From GCA-003244245 sp036501085 (GTDB lineage: Bacteria; Actinomycetota; Actinomycetes; Mycobacteriales; Pseudonocardiaceae): 17,836 bases of DNA. Positions 15,611-17,836 of the stretch are shown here, piece by piece (positions within the stretch are counted from its first letter, which is position 1; each line of letters begins with the position of its first letter). The position numbers and the translations under genes were made by a program. The stretch lies in the NCBI GenBank assembly GCA_036501085.1, contig DASYAZ010000076.1, forward strand, positions 1 through 17,836. The letters run 5' to 3'. The notes beneath the pieces are model-generated. The model made no database searches and was not told the DNA's origin. It saw only the letters and a program-made list of their open reading frames with translations.

Positions 15611-15674
15611 TGATCGCTGAAAGTGAGGTGTGACCGTGCAATCCTGCACGGTCACACCTCACTTTCGATGATCA
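15611..15674. repeat. Strong hairpin: 22-bp perfect stem, 4-nt loop, extended by a 5-bp outer stem
   Basis: Positions 15619-15640 are perfectly complementary to 15645-15666 (the core reads GTGAGGTGTGACC on the left and GGTCACACCTCAC on the right), with loop ATCC. Beyond a symmetric 3-nt internal loop, TGATC (15611-15615) pairs with GATCA (15670-15674). There is no clear T-run. It could terminate transcripts from the methyltransferase side, bind a dimeric protein, or be the end of a mobile element. The stem is far longer than a typical actinobacterial terminator. Confidence 0.85.
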
Positions 15675-15768
15675 AGAGGGTGGGTGGCGGCGTCAGGGAC
15701 GAGGAAGCGGTAACCGGCGACGAGGTAGCGCGCAGCGCAGCTGGCATTGCCGGCAGTGCACGGCACGC

Positions 15769-15948
15769 ATGATCGCCGTTTGGGAAGAACGGACCGCGCC
15801 TGCGAGGTCGCTGCCAAATCGGCGAGGGCGCCGTGAACTCGACCGGATCGACATACATATGCCCTGGCCACGTCGATGGGGTCGAGTTCACGGCGCAATT
15901 AGGCAACGGCCACCTGCTGCGGGTTCATTCTTCCCAAAAGGCGATCAT
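15769..15948. repeat. Large imperfect inverted repeat (arms about 84 and 77 nt)
   Basis: The outer blocks 15769-15789 and 15928-15948 match over 21 nt with one mismatch (G15778 against A15939). The inner blocks 15828-15844 and 15880-15896 match perfectly over 17 nt (CCGTGAACTCGACC core). Six more pairs (15847-15852 with 15872-15877) close a 19-nt loop. The segments between the blocks (38 and 31 nt) have diverged. This looks like two inverted, partly diverged copies of one sequence rather than a simple terminator. It lies just downstream of the methyltransferase stop. Confidence 0.8.
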
Positions 15949-16033
15949 CGGTATGGAGGCGAGGCGCCAGCGCATCGAGCCTGCACTCCGGGATCACCTC
16001 GCGCGGTCCAACAGCAGTGCCGTGTCGGCCTCA

Positions 16034-17272
16034 TCAACCGACTCCAGCAGAGCCCGGGGGGCCTACCAGCTCAACGTGCTGGCACTGAGGTGCCACGGCG
16101 AAGCGCCAGCAATCGATAGCGGGTTTGCCGTGGTTCATCCACCACTGGTGGGCCGTGTGGACCTCATCCCACAACCGCCGGGGCCCGTACTGGTGCACGC
16201 GGAACTCAGCCTCGCTGGCGTCGGGAGTGACGTGGATCAGCTTGGCCCAGGATCGGGACTCGAAATCCAGCAACCAGAACACGCCGCCGGTGCGCTCGTC
16301 GAAGGGCCAGTAGCGCCATTGGCACCTGCGCACCCGCTGGCCGATCGCGAACCGGGCATGCTGATCACCGGCCACCGAGTGCGGATGCAACTGGGTACTG
16401 CGGACCTCGGCCCGGTCCTCGTCCGCTCCCACCACATCCGCCACCGGTCCGCGCCGCTCACGCTGGCCGCGCAGCCACATGAACGACGACTCCCCGACGA
16501 TCCTGCCGCAGGCGGTGCCCTCACCGCTGACGGTCAATGCGACGAGCGCGCCGGTGTAGCTGTTAGCCCAGGGCAGCAGGATCCGGCCACCGGGACGGGT
16601 CTGAGCCACCCACGGGTAAGGAATGTCATGGACCGCGGCGGTGGCGATCACCCGGTCGTAGGGAGCGCGGGGCGGGTACCCGAGCTCGCCGTCGCCGGTG
16701 ACGGTGCAGACTTCGCCGTAACCGGCCTCGGTCAGCGCTACCCGGGCCCGGCTAGCTACGTCTGAGTCGATCTCCACGCTGGTCACCTGCCCGGCACCCA
16801 GCCGGTGGGCCAGTAGCGCCGCGTTGTACCCGGTGCCGGTGCCGATCTCCAGCACCCGATGCCCCGGCCGGGCATCCAAGGCCGCCAGCATCACCGCCAC
16901 GATCTCAGGTGCGGACGCCGAGCTGGTCTGCATCGCTCCGGCCAGCCCCGGCCCCTCCGGGTGCCCGTCATCGATCTGGGTGATCACCGCACCATCACCG
17001 TAGCTCAGCTCCAGCCATCGAGCCGGATCCTCGTCGCGGTGGACCGGTAGCAATGTCGGCCAGTGGTCCGGGTTCTTGACCCACACGGTCTCCGAGATGA
17101 ACTCGTGACGGGGCACCGTCACCAGCGCGGGTCGCCACGGCGCCACGGCACTGCTCCAACCGGCCATGGCTTCCTCAGCCAGCAAACGGTCGACCATTCG
17201 CGCCCGCAGCCCGGCGGTATCGAGACCACTCACCGGTGTCGTTTTTGCCGTTCTCATTGTCCTGGTCCTCAC
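16034..17272 (-). CDS. PIMT-like (protein-L-isoaspartate methyltransferase family) methyltransferase, RiPP-maturation type
   Basis: A 412-residue SAM-dependent methyltransferase. It has VPRHEFI (about 53-59), GDGAVITQIDD (about 92-102), the PIMT-like substrate loop QTSSASAPEIVA (115-126), SAM motif I VLEIGTGTGYNAALLA (140-155), VEIDSDV, and later YDRVIATAAV with WVAQTRPGGRILLPW. Ordinary PIMT has about 210-220 residues; here about 170 extra residues follow, with SSFMWLRG marking the change. This layout recalls the methyltransferases of ATP-grasp (graspetide) and FxLD lanthipeptide systems, which methylate Asp in precursor peptides and lead to aspartimide or isoaspartate. That link is inference: no precursor, ATP-grasp or lanthipeptide enzyme is in the window. 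The start is GTG 17272 or ATG 17257; both have purine-rich sequence upstream. It follows the small gene 17395-17727. Confidence 0.85.
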   Translation of the reverse strand: MRTRTMRTAKTTPVSGLDTAGLRARMVDRLLAEEAMAGWSSAVAPWRPALVTVPRHEFISETVWVKNPDHWPTLLPVHRDEDPARWLELSYGDGAVITQIDDGHPEGPGLAGAMQTSSASAPEIVAVMLAALDARPGHRVLEIGTGTGYNAALLAHRLGAGQVTSVEIDSDVASRARVALTEAGYGEVCTVTGDGELGYPPRAPYDRVIATAAVHDIPYPWVAQTRPGGRILLPWANSYTGALVALTVSGEGTACGRIVGESSFMWLRGQRERRGPVADVVGADEDRAEVRSTQLHPHSVAGDQHARFAIGQRVRRCQWRYWPFDERTGGVFWLLDFESRSWAKLIHVTPDASEAEFRVHQYGPRRLWDEVHTAHQWWMNHGKPAIDCWRFAVAPQCQHVELVGPPGSAGVG

Positions 17273-17394
17273 CCACAGTTTCTCTCCTCTCGATGACTAC
17301 TATTGGTGGCCGACTGGCCGCCGGGAGTCGAGCGTCGGGGGAGCTCACTCGACCGGCGACCAGCCGGCGGACTCGGGGTCAGGAGCGGAAATGA

Positions 17395-17727
17395 TCACAG
17401 TTCCCAGCGCAGCACCTCGGAAAGCACCTCAAGCGCACCGCCTTCCACCTGGCGTTGCAGCAGCGCGCCCTGGGACACGATCAACGTAGAGATCCGCTGT
17501 CGCCAGGCGAAGCAGTTCCGGCTGAATCCCTCAATATGGATCAAGTCCGCCCAATCATCGCCGACTCGGTGTCCCACCAGTGGTGCGTCCACGCCTGGTG
17601 CCGCGCGCTGAAACGTAAAGCCACGCTGCTTGGCGTCGTCGAGCAGTCGCTTCGCGATCACCAAATCCGTGCTGTCAGCAGCATCCGTCAGTGTCGGCAC
17701 TGCCGTGGCCTCGGTCGTCGATGACAT
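17395..17727 (-). CDS. Small protein of unknown function upstream of the methyltransferase
   Basis: A 110-residue soluble, acidic-to-neutral protein from ATG 17727 (MSSTTEATAVPTLTD) with GGAA a few bases upstream. The frame stays open beyond the ATG, but that part is the terminal palindrome and is not credible as coding. I recognise no named domain. It has an Ala/Thr-rich N-terminus, a helix (DLVIAKRLLDDAKQRGFTFQRAAPG), a segment GDDWADLIHIEGFSRNCFAWRQRISTLIV and a C-terminal helix ending in EVLRWEL. No signal peptide, membrane segment or leader-core peptide layout is visible. It is transcribed toward the methyltransferase with a gap of 122 bp, so joint expression is possible. Codon choice is normal for the window, so it is probably a real gene; the function is unknown. 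Confidence 0.7.
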   Translation of the reverse strand: MSSTTEATAVPTLTDAADSTDLVIAKRLLDDAKQRGFTFQRAAPGVDAPLVGHRVGDDWADLIHIEGFSRNCFAWRQRISTLIVSQGALLQRQVEGGALEVLSEVLRWEL

Positions 17728-17836
17728 GCGTTCCACTGTGGCTTGGCAGCGCACGCCGACGCTGGGTTCCATGCAGATCTGCATGGAACCCAGCGTCGGC
17801 GTGCGCTGCCAAGCCACAGTGGAACGCATGTCATCG
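17719..17836. repeat. Perfect 118-nt palindrome without a loop at the window end
   Basis: Bases 17719-17777 are the exact reverse complement of 17778-17836, centred on AGATCT (17775-17780). The right arm ends with ATGTCATCG, repeating the first three codons of the small gene (17727-17719) in the opposite direction. A 59-bp perfect, spacer-free inverted repeat ending exactly at the last base is typical of fold-back assembly or library artefacts at contig ends. The alternative is the axis of a true inverted duplication with two divergent copies of the gene. Confidence 0.95.

Larger units (their letters stand above)
15439..16033. other. Gene-poor 595-bp stretch with two inverted repeats
   Basis: I find no supported gene here. 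The stretch lies between the DMT transporter start and the methyltransferase stop, both on the minus strand. It holds a strong hairpin (15611-15674) and a larger imperfect inverted repeat (15769-15948), listed separately. A 41-codon open frame (ATG 15509 to TGA 15633, + strand) has no recognisable homology and its last codons are one arm of the hairpin. Long open frames in this part follow from GC bias. It may be a decayed insertion or a small non-autonomous element. Confidence 0.6.

Noticed and set aside
15509..15634. 41-codon open frame ending inside the strong hairpin
   Set aside because: No homology, no convincing ribosome-binding site, and its last codons are simply the left hairpin arm.
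15833..16765. + strand open frame of 310 codons running from the inverted repeat into the methyltransferase
   Set aside because: Mostly antisense to the methyltransferase; the first residues are one arm of the inverted repeat. Its VEFTA stretch was compared mentally with DUF397 proteins, but the W-x-KSS and RDSK signatures are absent.
17341..17396. 17-codon GTG-start open frame overlapping the stop of the small gene (GTGA), reading MIISAPDPESAGWSPVE
   Set aside because: Considered as a tiny RiPP precursor before the methyltransferase, but it is very short, has no Cys/Ser/Thr-rich core and no separate ribosome-binding site.
17728..17829. 34-residue N-terminal extension of the small gene from GC-rich upstream sequence
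   Set aside because: The extension is made only of palindrome sequence; ATG 17727 with GGAA upstream is the better start.
1..17836. CRISPR arrays, tRNA, rRNA, intact IS elements
   Set aside because: No regularly spaced direct repeats, no cloverleaf or rRNA-like segments, and no intact transposase frame were seen.

Overview
The window is GC-rich DNA with GTG and TTG starts, overlapping stop/start codons and gene families typical of Actinomycetota: MurT/GatD, BTAD regulators, an MbtH-like protein and a PIMT-type methyltransferase. A Pseudonocardiaceae-like or related filamentous actinomycete is plausible, but the sequence alone does not fix the genus.

Left part (1-10109), an accessory and decayed region. 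Two homologous giant regulators (P-loop ATPase, helical repeats, then a C-terminal winged helix and BTAD) lie in inverted orientation at 1-2333 (+, 5' end outside the window) and 6807-10109 (-, complete). Between them is a string of relics. A C-terminal piece of one tyrosine recombinase and a frameshifted second one are followed by a possible stub of a third; together they look like a degraded tandem recombinase trio. They abut a condensation/epimerization-type NRPS domain that has lost its middle. The two genes after the relic look intact: an EntS-type MFS exporter whose GTG overlaps the relic's stop, and an MbtH-like protein whose ATG overlaps the exporter's stop. This is the surviving 3' end of an NRPS operon, possibly for a siderophore. 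A TetR regulator converges on it.

Middle part (10202-15438), conserved housekeeping genes. These are a CorA-type divalent cation channel, undecaprenyl-diphosphate phosphatase UppP, the MurT/GatD lipid II amidation pair (GTGA overlap) and a NIPA/DMT-like transporter. UppP, MurT and GatD all serve peptidoglycan synthesis.

Right part (15439-17836). A gene-poor stretch of about 600 bp carries a 22-bp perfect hairpin and a second, larger imperfect inverted repeat. Next come a PIMT-like methyltransferase of the kind found with RiPP maturation systems and a small conserved-looking protein of unknown function. The window ends in a perfect 118-nt palindrome with no loop. This is either a fold-back artefact at a contig end or the centre of a true inverted duplication.

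No tRNA, rRNA, CRISPR array or intact insertion sequence was recognised. No clearly new system stands out. The most unusual items are the inverted regulator pair around a ruined NRPS locus, the hairpin-rich intergenic stretch and the terminal palindrome.
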